Positions 62,121-64,000 of a stretch of DNA of 64,000 nucleotides are shown in pieces. The notes beneath the pieces are model-generated. The model did no database searches. It saw only the letters and a list, made by a program, of their open reading frames with translations, and had not been told where the DNA came from. Each line of letters opens with the position of its first letter. The stretch's first letter is position 1. This DNA is from Actinotalea endophytica (GTDB lineage Bacteria > Actinomycetota > Actinomycetes > Actinomycetales > Cellulomonadaceae). Both the position numbers and the translations under genes were made by a program. The stretch spans positions 425,091 through 489,090 of the forward strand of contig NZ_JAOVZU010000001.1 in the NCBI RefSeq assembly GCF_025717005.1. Direction: 5' to 3'.

Positions 62121-64000
62121 CCGCCGTCCGCCGTCCGCGCGAGCGCAGCATCCAGCGCCGGCTCCACCACCGGCCGCAGCGAGCGCGAGAACGTCGCGGT
62201 GAGGTGGCCGTGGTCGAACATCGCGATCGCGTTCCCGATCACGCCGTGGCAGACCTCGTCGTCGCACAGCAGGTCGGTGACATCGAGCAGCTCGACCCGC
62301 CCTGACGTGTCCGCACCCGCCGCGAGCGCCAACGGGTCCACCTCGACCCCGTCAGCGCGCGGCGTCGTGCAGTCCTGCGACGGTGACGCCGCGACACAGT
62401 CCGGCACCGGCCCCGGGAAGTTCGGGGTGTCGCGGATCACCAGCACCGCTGACCCCGCGGACGTGAACGTGTCGAGCTCCCGCGCGTACGCCTCCTGCGC
62501 GGCGGTGTCCTCCTCGGCCCTCGGCACGTCCGCGAGGTGCTGATCGGTGCGGGACGACATGACCACCAGGTCGTACCCACCGGAGATCACCTGGTCGCGC
62601 ACCCAGGCGTTCCAGTCCGAGCACCCCTGGGTCGCGGCGGGGTCGGGGAACGACAGGTCCACGTCCACGGGGTAGCAGACCGAGCTGAGGTACGTGGTGA
62701 TCTGCCAGCCGCGATCCCCGGCGACGGCCTCGACCGGCGGGAACCAGTGCCCGGCGTGCGAGTTGCCGACCAGGGCAACGCGGACCGTCGCGTCGTCCGG
62801 CCCGTAGGAGCAGGTCTTCCGGGTCTCGTAGGGCTGGTCGTTCCAGCAGTCGTCGGCGTACAGCCGGGGCTTGTCCTCCGCGGCCTGGGCGGGCGTGGTC
62901 CACAGCTCGCCGGCGAACGCCGTGCAGTCCGCGCCGGAGAGCAGCGCCGCCGCGGCGAAGCAGTCCGGGTGCGCGGCCGCTGCCTGCTCGGCCCGGGCAG
63001 CCTCGGCGTCGGCGCGGTCCGCGGACCAGACCTGCAGGAGCATCCCGGCCGCCACCCCCGCCGCGGTGCACGCCACCAGCACGCCCAGGGTCCCGAGCGC
63101 GGACCGGGTCAGCCGTGGCGACCGGCGCACCGGGTCCTCGACCCAGCGCTTGGTCACCCACGCCAGCCCGATCGACGCCAGCGCGACCCCGCCGAGCTCC
63201 CACCACGTCAGCGTGCGGTGCACCGCCGCCGGCACCAGCACGATCAACGGCCAGTGCCACAGGTACGTCGAGTACGACACGTCACCGAGCACCTGAGCGG
63301 GTCGCAGCCCCAGCACTCTTCCGGCCACCGAACGCGGCGACGCCTGGGCCGCGATCACCAGGGCCGTGCCGAGCGTCGGCAGCAGCGCGGCGGTGCCGGG
63401 GAAGGCCGTGGTCGAGGAGAACGTCAGGACCGCCACGAGCACCGCGACCAGACCGACCGCGGCCGCCACCCCGGCGGTGCGCTCCGGCAGCAACGGCCGG
63501 ATCGGACGCACCAGGCCGATCAGCGCGACCGTCCCGCCCAGTGCCAGCTCCCACATCCTGGTGGTCGTCACGTAGTACGCCGCCGCCGGGTCGATCGTGG
63601 TCAGGTGCGCCGACCACACGAGTGACGCGCCGAGCACGGCCACCACCACGACGGCCACCGCGGCGTGCACCGCCCGCGGGCGGGGCTCGTCCGCCGACGA
63701 GGTCACCACCTGCTCCGCGGCACCGCGCGCGGGCCGGCCACCCGCGACGCGACCATCCGCAGCCTCGCCGCCCGCGCGCCGCCGCGACCACCACGCGCCC
63801 GCCAGCACGGCCGCGCCGAGCAGCAGCGGCCACACGAGGTAGAACTGCTCCTCGACGGACAGCGACCAGTAGTGCCGCAGGGCGGTCGCCGTGCCCTCCG
63901 CGGCGAGGTAGTCGGTCGCGGTACGGGCGAGCGCCCAGTTCTGCACGTACAGCGCGGAGGTGACTGCCTCGGCGCCGGTCGTCGAGAGCTGGGTGCTCGG
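62117..64000 (-). CDS. OafA/YrhL-type acyltransferase with SGNH domain, cut by the window edge
   Basis: The reading frame runs to the right window edge, so the N-terminus is missing. The remaining 627 residues show the back half of the acyltransferase-3 membrane domain (SALYVQNWALA, YWSLSVEEQFYLVWPL, TYLWHWPLIVLVPAA) followed by an SGNH hydrolase-like domain: ALVGNSHAGHW as the GDSH block, and DHGHLT as the late D-x-x-H. Such proteins O-acetylate cell-envelope polysaccharides or glycopeptides. Confidence 0.85.
   Translation of the reverse strand, partial: PSTQLSTTGAEAVTSALYVQNWALARTATDYLAAEGTATALRHYWSLSVEEQFYLVWPLLLGAAVLAGAWWSRRRAGGEAADGRVAGGRPARGAAEQVVTSSADEPRPRAVHAAVAVVVVAVLGASLVWSAHLTTIDPAAAYYVTTTRMWELALGGTVALIGLVRPIRPLLPERTAGVAAAVGLVAVLVAVLTFSSTTAFPGTAALLPTLGTALVIAAQASPRSVAGRVLGLRPAQVLGDVSYSTYLWHWPLIVLVPAAVHRTLTWWELGGVALASIGLAWVTKRWVEDPVRRSPRLTRSALGTLGVLVACTAAGVAAGMLLQVWSADRADAEAARAEQAAAAHPDCFAAAALLSGADCTAFAGELWTTPAQAAEDKPRLYADDCWNDQPYETRKTCSYGPDDATVRVALVGNSHAGHWFPPVEAVAGDRGWQITTYLSSVCYPVDVDLSFPDPAATQGCSDWNAWVRDQVISGGYDLVVMSSRTDQHLADVPRAEEDTAAQEAYARELDTFTSAGSAVLVIRDTPNFPGPVPDCVAASPSQDCTTPRADGVEVDPLALAAGADTSGRVELLDVTDLLCDDEVCHGVIGNAIAMFDHGHLTATFSRSLRPVVEPALDAALARTADGG

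Overview
This 64 kb window is chromosomal DNA of a very high-GC actinobacterium. The codon third positions are almost all G or C, GTG starts are frequent, and many neighbouring genes overlap by four bases (ATGA/GTGA). The gene content (PrsW protease, F420-type reductase, ECF sigma with anti-sigma, YtfJ-like protein, MHS transporter) fits a soil member of the Micrococcales; Cellulomonas or a close relative is my best guess, not a demonstrated assignment.

Left third (1-19.7 kb): a small K+-channel-like protein, a GNAT acetyltransferase and a zinc-ribbon thioredoxin; a PrsW-type protease; a DsbA-like protein without its active-site cysteines; an SDR oxidoreductase; an ABC exporter (ATPase plus duplicated permease) with an ICMT-like methyltransferase. 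Two paralogous membrane GGDEF-EAL proteins, about 5 kb apart, flank an MHS transporter/M20 hydrolase pair and a secreted 5'-nucleotidase that has a PHO-box-like site in front. An ECF sigma/anti-sigma pair and an acidic repeat protein follow, closed by two strong hairpins.

Middle (19.7-50.6 kb): an IclR regulator leads an osmoprotectant ABC operon (permease, ATPase, permease, binding lipoprotein). Next are a TetR/DUF4386-like divergent pair with two palindromic operators, a 45-bp tandem repeat array between two minus-strand genes, a run of metabolic and small membrane genes (F420-dependent reductase-like, sulfurtransferase, DUF2254-like, YchJ, two aldo/keto reductases, YtfJ-like, DsrE-like), a cysteine desulfurase-like enzyme, a second ABC exporter divergent from a TetR regulator, an Old Yellow Enzyme, a SNF2-family helicase and an ABC-F ATPase.

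Integrated element (50.77-58.72 kb): a 119-bp direct repeat (118/119 identical) flanks about 7.7 kb. The right copy lies in an intact tRNA-Ser(GGA); the left copy is the displaced 3' end of that tRNA with its terminator. Inside are a tyrosine integrase with an excisionase-like HTH protein, an HTH/PIN toxin-antitoxin-like pair, and cargo without clear function: a beta-propeller-like protein divergent from a HEAT-like repeat protein, a small zinc-binding protein divergent from a DUF2199-like protein, and a small protein whose C-terminus looks frameshifted. No conjugation or replication gene is recognisable. This element is the accessory region of the window and the most likely place for something undescribed.

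Right end (58.8-64 kb): HAD phosphatase, APH-like phosphotransferase, gamma-carbonic anhydrase, a membrane protein and an OafA-type acyltransferase/SGNH gene cut by the window edge.
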